From NCBI GenBank assembly GCA_946811185.2, contig OX328101.1, forward strand, positions 17,654,122 to 17,718,121: a stretch of 64,000 nucleotides of DNA, given 5' to 3'. The notes below the pieces were generated by a model, which was not told the DNA's origin, did no database searches, and saw only the letters and a list, made by a program, of their open reading frames with translations. The stretch comes from Hippopus hippopus. Taxonomy: Eukaryota > Mollusca > Bivalvia > Cardiida > Cardiidae. Shown here in pieces: positions 21,383 to 32,143 of the stretch. A program made the translations under genes and the position numbers. Position 1 is the stretch's first letter; every line of letters starts with the position of its first letter.

Positions 21383-21643
21383 GGCCTGCAACGCGTGAAA
21401 AGAGGCATTCGGACATTTGCGTAAAGTGTTGTTTCGGATCAGCCTGAGCAGTCCATGCAGGCTAATCCGAAACGACACTTTCCTTTTTTATGTAATTTTC
21501 TGTTTCACGCAAGTCTACTGTAGGACAAAATCTAATGTAGTCGTAAAGTGCTGTCTCGGATTAGCCTGCGCGGACTGCACAGGCTGATCCGAGACGACAC
21601 TTTACGCAAATGTCCGAATGCCCCTTTTCGCGTGTTGCAAGCC
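21383..21643. mobile_element. Palindromic MITE (family C)
   Basis: A 261-bp element with long inverted ends (GGCCTGCAACGCGTGAAAAG left; the complement of CTTTTCGCGTGTTGCAAGCC right) that continue through GGCATTCGGACATTTGCG and GTAAAGTG. Two inner hairpins contain GCAGTCCATGCAGG- and CGGACTGCACAGGCT-type sequence. The GC-rich pairing stands out from the AT-rich surroundings. This type is familiar from heterodont bivalve genomes, from memory rather than a search. Confidence 0.85.
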
Positions 21644-21882
21644 ATTTAATGTTGATACATCTATCATAAAAGTGTTCTGAAAACAAAGTGAGTATTTGCT
21701 AAAAAAGAAAAAAAATTGTCGCAATGTTTTCATGATTGTCAAAACAATAATTCCCTCTCTGAACAAGATTGATATTTTTTTTGTGCCCAAATTTATTGAA
21801 GAATAGTCCAAAATTTTTATCAGTTTTTAATGTATTATGTAAGACTTTTTTTTTTTATGTTCAACTTGCATTCCTTCCTGAA

Positions 21883-22430
21883 ATAACCCTGGATTTTATC
21901 AACCCTAAGGAGGAAGTTTTTGAAAACACTGTGAGAAAGTACTTTGTAACCAGAGAAAATAACCGGGATTTTCTCCTTTTCCTTGTATGTTTTCTACCGC
22001 CGAGCCCTGGTAGCGCACAGGACTCGAGAACAGGGGTCGCGGGTTCGATCCCTGGCTCAGCTAATTTCTTTCCGAGGATTGATGATAGTCATTGCGACAG
22101 GATTCATTCCTATCTCACCGCTTACCATTGCTTCGACGATGGTTATGTGGAAAAGCAGCCAGTAGCTTGGAAAGAAAATTGTGCAGAGTACTGGTAAAAG
22201 AAACTCCAAGAAAGCATGGATAGGTGCACTGGCTGCCGCGATATAACTGAAGTAATGTTGAAAATGGCATTAAACACCATACAATCAATCATGTTTTCTA
22301 CCCTTTTGAAAACAAATTTCAGAACAGCATTCTCCCTTCTTCCCACTATCCTTCTACATGTAGTTTTCTACCTTTCAAAGATAAATCCCAGAACTTAGGC
22401 CATATTCAACTTTTCTTCTTCAAGGCTGTT
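21883..22430. mobile_element. Old M1-type sequence split by a SINE
   Basis: Left part (21883-21998): CTGGATTTTATCAACCCTAA and ATTTTCTCCTTTTCC. Right part (from 22291): GTTTTCTACCCTTTTGAAAA onward, with a second degraded M1 end behind it. The SINE lies between, flanked by a copy of ATGTTTTCTACC on each side. Confidence 0.7.
21999..22290 (+). mobile_element. tRNA-headed SINE, type I, with 12-bp target duplication
   Basis: Head with A box-like CCCTGGTAGCGCACAGG and B box GGGTTCGATCCC. The body has AAGCAGCCAGTAGCTTGG and AGTACTGGTAAAAGAAACTC, and the tail is ATTAAACACC then ACAATCAATC. The perfect duplication ATGTTTTCTACC at 21987-21998 and 22291-22302 shows LINE-type retrotransposition into an M1 copy. 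Intact A and B boxes suggest it could be read by RNA polymerase III. Confidence 0.93.
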
Positions 22431-22720
22431 TTCTTTAGAATACTAAGTCTTGTCAAAATGATGGACACTGTAGATCCAAGATCAGACTGTACATTCTCTC
22501 CAGTCTTATTTTTCTTTCACTGAACACAAAAGGGACTAAAATCAGAAGACGTAATTTTTTACTCGACCAAACTGAAAGCACTTTCAGTGGCTAAATTAAG
22601 CATGGGTTAAACAATGTGGTTTTTAGCTCACCTAAGCACGAAGTGCTCAGGATGAGCTATTGTGATCACTCACCGTCCGTTGGCGTCCGTCGTCCGTCCG
22701 TCGGTCCGTTCACATTTCTT

Positions 22721-23335
22721 TGTTTACACTCTAGCATCTACAAATATTAACCAATCAGCACCAAACTTGGTCAAAATATATATGACCATAAGATCTTGGA
22801 TGAGTTCGATTATGGGTCTAATCAGACCAGAACAACTGGAGTTATTTGCCCTTGAATTAGAAAAATTTCTATATTTGACTTTGTTTACACTCTAGCATCT
22901 ACAATTTTTAACCAATCAGCACCAAACTTGGTCAAAATATATATGACCATAAGATCTCAGATGAGTTTGATTATGGGTCTAATTGGACCAGAACAACTGG
23001 AGTTATTGGCCCTTGAATTAGAAAAATTGCTATATTAGACTTTGTTTACACTCTAGCATCTACAATTTTTAACCAATCAACACCAAACTTGGTCAAAATA
23101 CTTATGACCATAAGATCTCGGATGAGTTCTATTATGGATCTAATCGGACCAGAAGAACTGGAGTTATTGGCCCTTGAATTAGAAAAATTGCTATATTTGA
23201 CTTTGTTTACACTGTAGCATCTACAATTTTTAACCAATCAGCATCAAACTTGGTCAAAATACTTATGACTATAAGATCTTGGATGAGTTCGATTATGGGT
23301 CTAATCGGACCAGAATGACTGGAGTTAGAAAGTTC
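22721..23335 (+). repeat. 161-bp tandem repeat array
   Basis: Four units start at TGTTTACACTCTAGCATCTA (22721, 22882, 23043, 23204), spaced exactly 161 bp and 90% or more alike by eye. Each contains ACCAATCAGCACCAAACTTG and GGTCTAATCGGACCAGAA. Confidence 0.9.
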
Positions 23336-23350
23336 TTTAGAATAGTTCTT

Positions 23351-24030
23351 TGTCCGGAGCATAACTTTGTCATCTCCAGTCCGATTGACTTGAAACTTGG
23401 CATTTGTGTTTGCTGCAATAATATGGAGTGCAGTGTGAAAGAACTATAACTCTACCTCGTACTGTCTATGAGTTATTTCCCTTTGATCGTCATTTTTACA
23501 GCATTTTCTGCCTGTCCGGAATATAACTTTGTCATCTCTAGCCTGAACATCTTCAAATTTGGTATGCATGATTGTTGAAAAATTACGGAGTGCAGTGCAC
23601 AAGAACCATAACTCTTCCTAGCACGAATTTTGAGTTATTCCCTCTTTGATCTTCATTTTTATAGCATTTCTTGCTTGTCTGGAGCAAAACTTTGTCATCT
23701 TAAGTAGGAATGACTTGAAATATGGTATGCTTATTTGTTGCAATATTTGGAAGTGCAGTGCCTTTTGATCGTCATTTTTACAGCATTAAGTGCTTGTCCG
23801 GAATATAACTTTGTCATCTCAAGTCAGAACGACTTCAAACTTGGTATGCATGTTTGTTGGAATATTACTGAGTACAGTGCGCAAGAACAATAACTCTACC
23901 TAGCGCGGATTTTGAGTAATTCCACTTTGATCTTCATTTTTACAGTATTTCTTGCTTGTCCGGAACGGAACTTTGAAGTCTCAAGTCAAAATTGACTTGA
24001 GACTTGGTAAACATGTTTGTTGCATTACCT
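23351..24030 (+). repeat. ~162-bp tandem repeat array, diverged
   Basis: Units begin TGTCCGGAATATAACTTTGT-like at 23351, 23513, 23676, 23795 and 23957. Spacings are 162, 163, 119 (one unit carries a deletion) and 162. Less conserved than the 161-bp array and of unrelated sequence. Confidence 0.82.
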
Positions 24031-24425
24031 GCCCTTTGCGATTATTATACCTCCTTGACAACTGGCGGTGGGACTGGCATATCTTGCAACAATTTGCCGC
24101 TCTTGTTTCATTATCATTTGGCCTTGAACCTCGATATTTGGTACTTATCATTGTAGACCTTTACTGCTTAGTACTCAGGTGAGCGATATAGGACCATCAT
24201 GGTCCTCTTGTTTCTTTGAAAGAATGGGAAACATTGTGGGAAATGGAGAAAATGCTGGTAATTTTTTTTTTTTCACATTTTTTTTCAAAAGACTTCTTCC
24301 TCAAGGTTATTAAAACTGGGTATTGTTTTGTGAAGGGTGAAATAGCTTCTTTTTGATGGATCAAAATATCCCAACATGGACTTCATTTTTTTGTATCGAA
24401 TTTATCAAAAATGAAACAGTAAACA

Positions 24426-24648
24426 TTAACTCATTAGCACACAATCCGACTTCCAATGACCCTAAAGAAGAAGGCATTCGAAAACATTGTGGGAAAAGGA
24501 GAAAATGCTGATAACCAGCATTTTCTCCTTTTCCCACAATATTTTCTATGTTTCCGAGGAACAGTTTCCGTTTTTGAGTCATATTTGTCATCTGCAAATG
24601 CTTTCTATTTGGACAGGTTTGAAATTTTGTCGTTTGGTAAGGAGTTAA
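24426..24648 (-). mobile_element. Full M1 copy
   Basis: TTAA at both ends (TTAACTCATTAGCACACAAT and GGTAAGGAGTTAA) and an almost perfect palindrome with GCTGATAACCAGC at its centre. Confidence 0.9.
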
Positions 24649-24900
24649 GCAGTAATTTTGATACAAACTGCAAGTGTTTGTATGAACAAAGGAAAACACT
24701 GGGAGTTCTTTAGGATATCTACATGTATACTAGTAAACCAGAATTCCAAACTGAGAAATTTCAGAAATCCATTTTACTTGTTTTTATTTTATTTTAGTTT
24801 TTTTTTTTCCCCCCAATGAATTCACATTTTATTTTAATTTTCTTCACCTGTTCTCCATGTGCCTAAGTGTAATTGCTTTTTTTTTTTTTGTATCATCTTC

Positions 24901-25515
24901 TTTAACTTTGTACCAAATGACAAACTTTTGGAGTTGTTCATGTTGAAAGCATTTGCAGACCACAAATTAGATAAAGTTTTAACTGTGGGATTTATGTTTG
25001 ATAGATTGGAAAACATTGTAGGTAAAAGAGAACGCTGGTTACCGTAGTGGGAAAAGCAGAAAATGCTGGTAACCAGCATTTTCTGCTTTTCCCACAATGT
25101 TTTCAAATGCTTTCTTGCTTAGGTTTATTAAAACATCGGATTGTTTGGTAAAGGGTTAACTCTTTACCACACAATCCAAACTTTTAACGACCCTGAGAAA
25201 GAAGCCTTTTGAAAACATTGTAGGAAAAGGAGAAAATGCTTTTGAAAACATTGTGGGAAAAGGAGAAAATGCTGGTAACCAGTATTTTCTCCTTTACCCA
25301 CAATGTTTTCAACCCTTCTCAAAACAATTTTCAATTTTTGAGCCATATTAATTTCGTTGTCTGCAAATGCTTTCAATTTGGACAGGTCTAAAATTTTGTT
25401 GTTTGGTAAAGAGTTAACTCTTTAAGACATAATCCAAGCTTTTAACGACCTTGAAAAAGAAGAAAGAGGCTTCTCAGGGGTCGCTAAAACTTGGGATTGT
25501 GTGGTACAGAGTTAA
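24901..25515. mobile_element. Chain of three M1 copies with shared TTAA
   Basis: 24901-25159 (+, palindrome partly duplicated), 25156-25417 (-, with a second copy of the left hairpin arm inserted at about 25200-25250) and 25414-25515. The last is a 102-bp derivative with the same terminal half on both sides (TTAACTCTTTAAGACATAAT and TTGTGTGGTACAGAGTTAA) and no palindrome. Each junction is one shared TTAA. Confidence 0.88.
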
Positions 25516-25544
25516 GAAGTCGGCTCTGAGTACCCATTTCATTC

Positions 25545-25710
25545 TTTACCAAAAGATCTGAGATTTATCAACCTTGAGAAAAAAGGCTTTTGAAAACACT
25601 TTGGGAGAAGGAAGAAATGCTTGTAACCAGCCTTTCACCCTTTTCTTACAATGTTTTCTATCTTATCAAAGTCAAGCAATGACTGAGACACATTAAGAAT
25701 TTGTACATAT
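25545..25710 (-). mobile_element. Partial M1 copy
   Basis: Degraded copy with CTTTACCAAAAGATCTGAG at the left and a worn palindrome (GCTTGTAACCAGCC). The right end is lost. Confidence 0.65.
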
Positions 25711-25904
25711 TAAGCAGTTTCTCTGTTTTTTATACGTTTTCAAAAGCCTTCACACAGATGGGATAAAATAAATCCACATTTCATGTTACCTATATCATTC
25801 ATCATTTCAGCACATTTTTATGAATAATTTAGAAATCAACCAGCCTATATGAGAAATCCAAAACTTTTTTTGCAGCCAGCTATTTCTTGTGTTTGATTTT
25901 TAAT

Positions 25905-26620
25905 TTAAAGCTCATCTGAGCAAAAAGTATGTTAAATATTGTGATACCTCAATGTATGCCTTCTTCCCTTTTTCTTCAGCATCTTTGGTGATTATAATTT
26001 ACAATTCTTTCTCTCATAGAGGGGACATTTTTGTCCCAATCTTTATGACACTTGGTCATAGATAATACTCGTAGTTGTCTTTATAGTCACTTGGATGAGT
26101 TTGCTCTTTCCATCTCACAGACAAGGTCACAAGGGCATATCTGAGCAAAACTTTATTATCCCTGTTGAGGCCATATTTGGTTCCTGTATTACTTTTATCT
26201 TGTCACTATATTTGTTGTGACAACAATCTTAGTAATTGTACGTACTGGTCACCGTAAACATTAACTAGGCCAGATCTTAGGAAAGCATTGTAAGTGCTGT
26301 GTAGGTAACATTTTTGTTCAATTTTAACTAAAACTTAGTTAGAATCTTTGTTCTGACCATCCTAAAAATCAGTAAACCATAGTAATCACTGTAAAAGACA
26401 AGCTTGGTATCACTCTAGAGGCCACATTTTAGCTCCATTCATAATGAAATATGGTGAAAATATTTTGTCTCTGCAATATTACAGTTTAGTTTGGATTTGG
26501 GTCATACCAGACTAAAAACTATGTCAGTAGGTCATAACATAATGCAATTTCATTACAGGCCAAACTTTGCCCCAGTCTTATTGAAACTATTTCAGGGTGT
26601 CTGTCTTGACATTATCTTAT
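25905..26620 (+). mobile_element. Probable degraded Helitron-like element
   Basis: It starts TTTAAAGCTCATCTGAGC, like the starts of the elements at 17775 and 22622, and contains GGCCATATTTGGTTCCTG- and GTCTTGTCACTAT-type sentences resembling diverged core repeats. No clear 3' hairpin was found. Confidence 0.35.
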
Positions 26621-26636
26621 ATAGTATGAGAATGTG

Positions 26637-26857
26637 TTAACTCTTTACCAAACACCAAAATTCTAGACTGGTCCAAAATGAAAGCATCTACAAATTAAAT
26701 GTTACTGAAAGCATAAAATTTATTTTTCTTTGGGTAGAAAACATTGTGGGAAATGGAGAAAATGCTGGTTACCAGCATTTTCTCCTTTTCCCACTATGTT
26801 TTCAAAAGTTTTCTTTCTCAGGGTCGTTAAGACTCGGGATTGTCCGATAAAGAATTA
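26637..26857 (+). mobile_element. Full M1 copy
   Basis: TTAACTCTTTACCAAACACC at the left, GATAAAGAATTAA at the right, and an intact palindrome (GCTGGTTACCAGC). Confidence 0.9.
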
Positions 26858-27119
26858 AAAGGTGTGGGCAAAAACTAGATCTCCAAATCCAGTCATTTTT
26901 TCCTCACCCTAAATATGATTTTGTCTACATGTTTATTTGTTACATCTAACACTTTTTTGAAATGGGTCACATCAAGTTAAAATTAGATCATCAGATCAAA
27001 TTCGTAATTTTTTATCAGTGAAAAGGCACAATTTTGCTCCAGATCAAACAAAACAATAGAATGTTTGTCTACATGATAACTCTGATGAAGTTTCGTACGT
27101 TCCACCACAGGTCAAAAAC

Positions 27120-27255
27120 AAGTTTAAACTGGAAACCACCATTAGCTCCTTTTCTACCCATTCGATCCGCATTTCCATCAGTTCAGCTGCAATGAATTTA
27201 TTCTTTTTCCAAATTCTTTTGATTTGGACAAGTTCAAACTTTTGTCGTTTGGTAG
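27120..27255 (-). mobile_element. M1 right-end fragment
   Basis: Retains CTCCTTTTCTACCC and GATTTGGACAAGTTCAAAC with GTTTGGTAGAG. The rest is gone. The following 27256-27970 shows only poly-T tracts and unique sequence; no gene was seen. Confidence 0.5.
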
Positions 27256-27971
27256 AGTTCTCTAGAGTTTTTGTTGAAACAGAATAGCAATACAAAAATC
27301 ATGGTTGAGTCATTTTTGTTTCATGTTTTCTCTTTTTTTCTTTTTTTTTTCTATCTGAAATGTTATTGTTAAAAATGTGATAAATGTCTTTTTTTTTTTT
27401 CTATATTGTTACTGTAAGCTCTGTGAAATATATATTTAGTGCCTTTGTTATGCATTGAAAATAAATTTAGTAAAAGTATAAACTGCTTGTATTGAATTTA
27501 CAGTTCTGCAACCATACAGTTAGCATATGTACAGGAAATCATGAATATATGAACAGCAATACCAGTTATAAAGATATTGGTTAACTTCATATAATCAGTT
27601 CTGGTAATCAGGGCCTGTATTTACAAACATGTCTCCGTTGTCTGTGCATGTCATATTCTTTGAAGATTCGACCTGTCTGTGACGCATCACCCATCCCTGA
27701 ATACTTGTGAAAAGTAGGGCTTATACCGAAGCTATTAGCCTATTACCCAAGCATGTAGGGGCTGTTTTAATAAATGGCCAATGCATAGGTTACATGCTAG
27801 CTGATCATAGCTGAATGAATCGCACCAGGTAGCATTTTATTGAGTAAACGTTTATTTCATTTTGAAATTCAAAGTAACGGTTGATGTTTTGAAAATTAGT
27901 CTGGTTCTGTACCCAGAATGCCCAAATTAGATAGACGTGTAGTAGTAGAATGCCACCTAGTGGGAGATAAT

Positions 27972-28142
27972 GACATGTCTCAAGAATGTTCTTTGTCTTT
28001 TCCTAGAGTTTGAAAGTAACACAACTTCTGATTGGCTAAACCAAATGGTTTAGCCAAGCAGATGTTGTGTTACTTTCAAATATAGAACATTCTAGAGAAT
28101 AAGACCAAGAATGTTCATAAGAATGGTTGGTTAATACAGACG
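27972..28142. mobile_element. MITE family B
   Basis: Inverted repeat with AAGTAACACAACTTCTGATTGG on one side and GATGTTGTGTTACTTTC on the other around AACCAAATGGTTTAGCC. The right end is AAGAATGGTTGG, as in the copy at 20778; the left end is shortened. Confidence 0.72.
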
Positions 28143-28239
28143 CAAGGCTCTGAAAATTGTGAAGTTGCAGTTCAGATTGCTCTTTTCAACTTTTGCTGCA
28201 CATTAAAAAAAATTAGGAAATTAGACATGAAGACTTAAG

Positions 28240-28556
28240 TCTTTACCAAACATTGCAGTGTTCAAACAACCTGTAGAAAGGAGGCTTTTGAAAACATCGT
28301 AATGAAAGGAGAAAATGCTGTTTTTTCTCCTTTTCTCTAAATGATTTCTACCTTTTGAATGATAAAACCCATCACTTAACTCTTTTACCAGATGACAAAA
28401 TTTTATACTCGTCCATATTGAAACCATTTGCAGGACTAATTGATTGTGTCTAAAAGGATGAGATGGTTACTAGGATTCTCTCCTTCTCCCACAATATTTT
28501 CAATAGCTTTCTATCCCATGTTCATGAAGACCTGGGATTGTTTGGTAATGGGTAAA
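28240..28556. mobile_element. Two worn M1 copies in tandem
   Basis: 28240-28379 (-, shortened palindrome) and 28376-28556 (+) join at TTAACTCTTTTACCAGATG. The right end of the second is GGTAATGGGTAAA. Confidence 0.72.
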
Positions 28557-29086
28557 ACCATGTTTAATTTTAAAGAGTGGAATTCCAATTTTTTCAAAAT
28601 ATGAAATGTGTTAATCTGTTAATTCACATCTCTTTCACAACAAAAAAAAAAACATATGAGCAAAGAAAACACATGGTCTGCATTTGCAGAAAAATTCACT
28701 CGTTGCTGTAAAAAAAAGAAATCAAAGGGAGACGAGCCTGTGCTGCAAGTTATAAGAAAATAAGGAGTTATTTCTCTTAGGTATGAATGTAGAATAACTA
28801 CCAGTAGGTCATATAATGACTGTGAGCATGCACTGAATTTTACCTCTTTCCATACAGAACTATAGACTTGTATAATGCAAGTAAGTATAAATAACATAAA
28901 AGAGAAATATTTGAAAAGCAAACACAGACAATGCATGGTTGAGTGATATAGTGGGAAAGTGCTCCTAGATCTCTATTGCCTAGATCTAGTTCTTTGCCAT
29001 AAAAATGTTATTCTGACAGAAACAGCTTTGAAATTCCATTACATGTATCTGCATCTTTAGGTCTGACTGAACGTCCATTTCATTTA

Positions 29087-29315
29087 TTAACCCTTTACCA
29101 CATGACAAAAATTTTAGACCTGTCCAAAGCCAAAGCTTATGCAGACGCAAAATTCAGTGTGGCTAAAATTGTGGAAGTTGTCTATGATAGGGTAGAAAAC
29201 ATTGTGGGAAAATGAGAAAATGCTGGTTACCAGCATTTTCTCCTTTTCCCACAATGTTTTCAAAAGTCTTCTTTCTCAAGGTCGTTAAAAGTTGGCATTA
29301 CGTGGTAAGGGTTAA
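29087..29315 (+). mobile_element. Full M1 copy
   Basis: TTAACCCTTTACCACATGAC at the left, GGTAAGGGTTAA at the right, and an intact palindrome with GCTGGTTACCAGC. 49 bp before a SINE. Confidence 0.9.
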
Positions 29316-29363
29316 GCAGTACATGGACTTAAAATAGTACAAACTGACTATTGTTTTTGTAGT

Positions 29364-29678
29364 TAGATTGATTGACTGATTGTATGGTGTTTAATGCTGT
29401 TTTCAACATTATTTCAGTTATATCGCAGCAGCCAGTGCACCTATCCATGCTTTCCTGGAGTCTCTTTTACCAGTACTCCACACAATATTCTTTCCAAGCC
29501 ACTGGCTGCTTTCCCACATAACCATTGTCAAAACAATGGTCAGTAGTGAGAAAGGAATGAATCCTGTTGCAATGACTATCATCAATCCTCGGAAAGAAGT
29601 TGGCTGAGTCAGGGATCGAACCCACGACCCCCCTGTTCTCAAGTCCTGTGCACTACCGACTGAGCTACTAGGGCTCGG
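29364..29678 (-). mobile_element. tRNA-headed SINE, type I, 12-bp target duplication
   Basis: On the - strand: head CCGAGCCCTAGTAGCTCAGT with B box GGGTTCGATCCC, the type I body, and tail TTAAACACC then CAATCAGTCAATC. The duplication TGTTTTTGTAGT is perfect at 29352-29363 and 29679-29690. The head resembles a tRNA but is part of the SINE. Confidence 0.92.
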
Positions 29679-30096
29679 TGTTTTTGTAGTAAGCACACTA
29701 TTGTTGAATATAAGAGTGGTGCTATAACTAGATTTCATCCCAATTCTTTCTTATTTTTTTTTTGAGGGGGGAGGGGCTGTAACAGTGATGGGGAAGATGA
29801 TACATGTAGTTTGTATTAATAAGCAAAAAAACCAAAAGAAATACTTCTTAAACAATTTGCCTCTTGTGGAATTTAAATCCATTACCTTTAAAATCCATAA
29901 CTTAGGAAACATTCTTACTGATTGATCCTGGCAACTTTTACTCTTTTGTGTTCAAAATGTGTTTATCCCTTGTTTTGCAGTTACTGCTATTCCGTTACAA
30001 ATGGAACAGGAAACTTTACAGAAAAAATACTAAAAACTGGGTACATCTAGATCTAATTCCATTTGTTTCCAAGAGTATTGTTGTCTTTATTTTGAT

Positions 30097-30505
30097 CTAA
30101 ACAATAAAATTTTTGACTTGTCCAAACCCAAAGCAATTAACAGACGACGAATTAAATATGACTGAAATGGTGGAAATAAGAGAAAACACTGTGGGAAAAT
30201 GAGTTACTAGCATTTTCTGCCTTTCCCACAGTGTTTTCAAAAGCCCTCTTCCTCAGAGGTCATTTAAACCCCAGGATTGTTTGATAAAGGGTTAACAAAC
30301 AATTCCGGGGTTTGAACGACCTTAAGATGGAAGACCATTAAAAATATTCCGTGAAAGGAGAAATTACTGATGAGCATGCAGCGTTTTTCTCCTTTTTACC
30401 AGTATGTTTCCTATCTTTTCAAAGAAGTAGCTCTATACTATCATTTGCGCCACATTTGTCTGCAAATGCTTACAATTTTGAATAAGTCTATTTTCGTCTG
30501 ATAGA
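30097..30505. mobile_element. Two M1 copies upstream of the AFDN promoter
   Basis: 30097-30295 (+, left terminus lost, right end GATAAAGGGTTAA) and 30292-30505 (-, worn) share the TTAA at 30292. The interval 30506-30864, before the AFDN start codon, is free of recognised repeats and probably contains the promoter and 5' UTR. Confidence 0.75.
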
Positions 30506-30668
30506 TCTGAATATAAATGTAACAAACCTATGAGTTAAAAAACAAAAAAAGACTTCCTTCTAACTTAGTTACATATATATCTGGGACAGTCAGTTCAAAT
30601 AGATTTAGAGGGTGTCCCTTTAAAGATGCAGAGATACACCTATGTTAATTTACATATCAATAGTGCAC

Positions 30669-30680
30669 TGCGCATGCGTG
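30669..30680 (+). promoter_or_regulatory. NRF1-like palindromic GC box in likely AFDN promoter
   Basis: The sequence TGCGCATGCGTG stands out in AT-rich DNA. It closely matches the binding site of NRF1, which is typical of animal housekeeping promoters, and lies about 190 bp upstream of the afadin start codon. No TATA box was obvious. The transcription start is not visible from sequence alone. Confidence 0.4.
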
Positions 30681-30864
30681 GTACATTCCAAAAAAAATGG
30701 GAGGCCGTTGAAACGATGTAAACTTACGTTTACTCTCATTCCAAATGTAGGTTAAAGTGTTTCCAGACGGAGTTATCACAGTCGTGCATAAACGAAATTA
30801 ATTTTGGATTAAATGTGACTGTTGCTTTGATTTATATTCGTCTTGTGGATTTAATGATTTGAAA

Positions 30865-30969
30865 ATGACTAACTCAAGTAAAGCGCAAGATCGCCAAAAG
30901 CTTGCGAACTTGATTTCACAGTGGAATCAGGACCATTACGATTTATTTGAACTGAGTGCTCCAAATGAG
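30865..30969 (+). CDS. AFDN: Afadin (canoe), exon 1 with start codon
   Basis: First coding exon of afadin, the actin- and nectin-binding scaffold of adherens junctions. The ATG at 30865 (context gaaaATGa) opens 35 codons: MTNSSKAQDRQKLANLISQW then NQDHYDLFELSAPNE, ending at donor gag|gtaaat in phase 0. The family N-terminus has the same pattern: a charged start, a KLA..I..W helix, then DLFE.S.P.E directly before the first Ras-association domain. A TTG two codons upstream is in frame but ATG is the obvious start. The next exon is 6.9 kb downstream, and the intervening intron is full of SINE, hAT-like and M1 insertions. Confidence 0.92.
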
Positions 30970-31675
30970 GTAAATATTGTGATCTATGCTATTTATTTTT
31001 TTATGGTATCATTTTCAGTTATACTTTCTGAATTTATTTTTCACAGAAAGTTGTAGTTATTTTGTTGTCAACATACAGGTAAGTTCAGGTGACAAATCGT
31101 CAACAATATTTTCAAAATGGCTGACGTCAAATTAGGGTCAGGTGCAACTTCTTAAACAATAGTTTGTACACGACGGATGCCGATATTGCAGTCCTGTTGC
31201 CTGACTGTATTTATTTTGCCCCGTTTTCATACTGTCCTAAAAGTTCTTAGATCCGCGGGGAAAGTCGAGTTTTGTTTACCTGTTGATATAAAGTTATCTC
31301 CCTTTCAAATTGTGATCCAGTCACTTCCTGCATTTATTAAAGGTTTATTAGCAGTTACTTAGTATTTTACGTGTTAATTTTCCAAAGAAATTAATTAATT
31401 TCTGTAGCAATTTTATAGTCTTTTTATGTAGAATTATTGTATAATAGATCAATTGTGTACCAGATAACATAGTTTTAAGATTGTTACAGCATCTGCAGAC
31501 AAAAAATTAGATAAGGCTCAAGTCTATATGGTATTGGGGTCAAAACAGCCTACTTCTAAACCAAAACAGCCCAGTGCCAAAACGGCACACTTTTTGCCGT
31601 TAATTAAAAACTTGTGAAGTTCTTTACCATCATATGGATCACATAATTAGTTTTGTAAAATTTACTTACTATATG

Positions 31676-31978
31676 GGCCGAGCCCTGGTAGCTCAGTCGG
31701 TAGTATACAGGACTTGAGAACAGGAGGTTGCTGGTTCAATCACCCGCTTGGCCAATTTCTTTCCCAGGATTGATGACAGTCATTGCAACAGGATTCATTC
31801 CTCTCTCACTGTTGACCATTGTTTAGATGATTATGTGGGAAAGCAGCCAGTGGCCTGGAAAGAATATTGTGCGGAGTACTGGTAAAAGAAACTGCAGGAA
31901 GCATGGATAGGTGCACTGGCCACCGCGTTATCCTGAAATAATGTTGAAAACGGGAGTTTAACACCATACAATCAATCG
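31676..31978 (+). mobile_element. tRNA-headed SINE, type I, in AFDN intron 1
   Basis: Head GGCCGAGCCCTGGTAGCTCA with A box and a weakened B box (GCTGGTTCAATCACC), full body, and tail TTTAACACC then ATACAATCAATC. No clear target duplication was found by eye. Confidence 0.88.
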
Positions 31979-32143
31979 TGCTTGTAATAATGGACTTTGA
32001 TCATAGGAATCAAGTGTCTCCTTTATGAAATTGTGCAGACATGTACAGTGATGTTTTTTCCTTTCTAGAATGTCTAGGGCTGTTGGTTTTCCACATAGTA
32101 ATTTGTGAACCACTGAAGGTGAACAAACCCAGTTGTATATATT

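Larger units (their letters stand above)
22622..24212 (+). mobile_element. Pearl/Helitron-like element with two tandem arrays
   Basis: It starts TTTTAGCTCACCTAAGCAC, with a short hairpin GAGCACTTC-type fold, then CGTCCGT repeats. It ends CTCAGGTGAGCGATATAGG, with hairpin AGGACCA-TCA-TGGTCCT (24190-24206) and CTTGTT. The core holds a 161-bp array and then a ~162-bp array of different sequence. It shares the layout of the element at 17775-18835. No coding sequence is seen. Confidence 0.78.
22552..24345 (+). mobile_element. M1 copy split by a Helitron-like element
   Basis: The left half (22552-22621: ACTCGACCAAACTGAAAGCA, then TAAATTAAGCATGGG) and the right half (24213-24345: GGGAAACATTGTGGGAAATG, then GGTTATTAAAACTGGG) belong to one degraded M1 copy. 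Confidence 0.7.

Noticed and set aside
29600..29678. tRNA-like sequence on the - strand (also near 22000, 31680, 47315, 48757 and 7209 on the + strand)
   Set aside because: A and B boxes are present, but each is fused to the same downstream SINE body and tail and is flanked by target duplications where checked. They are SINE heads, not tRNA genes.
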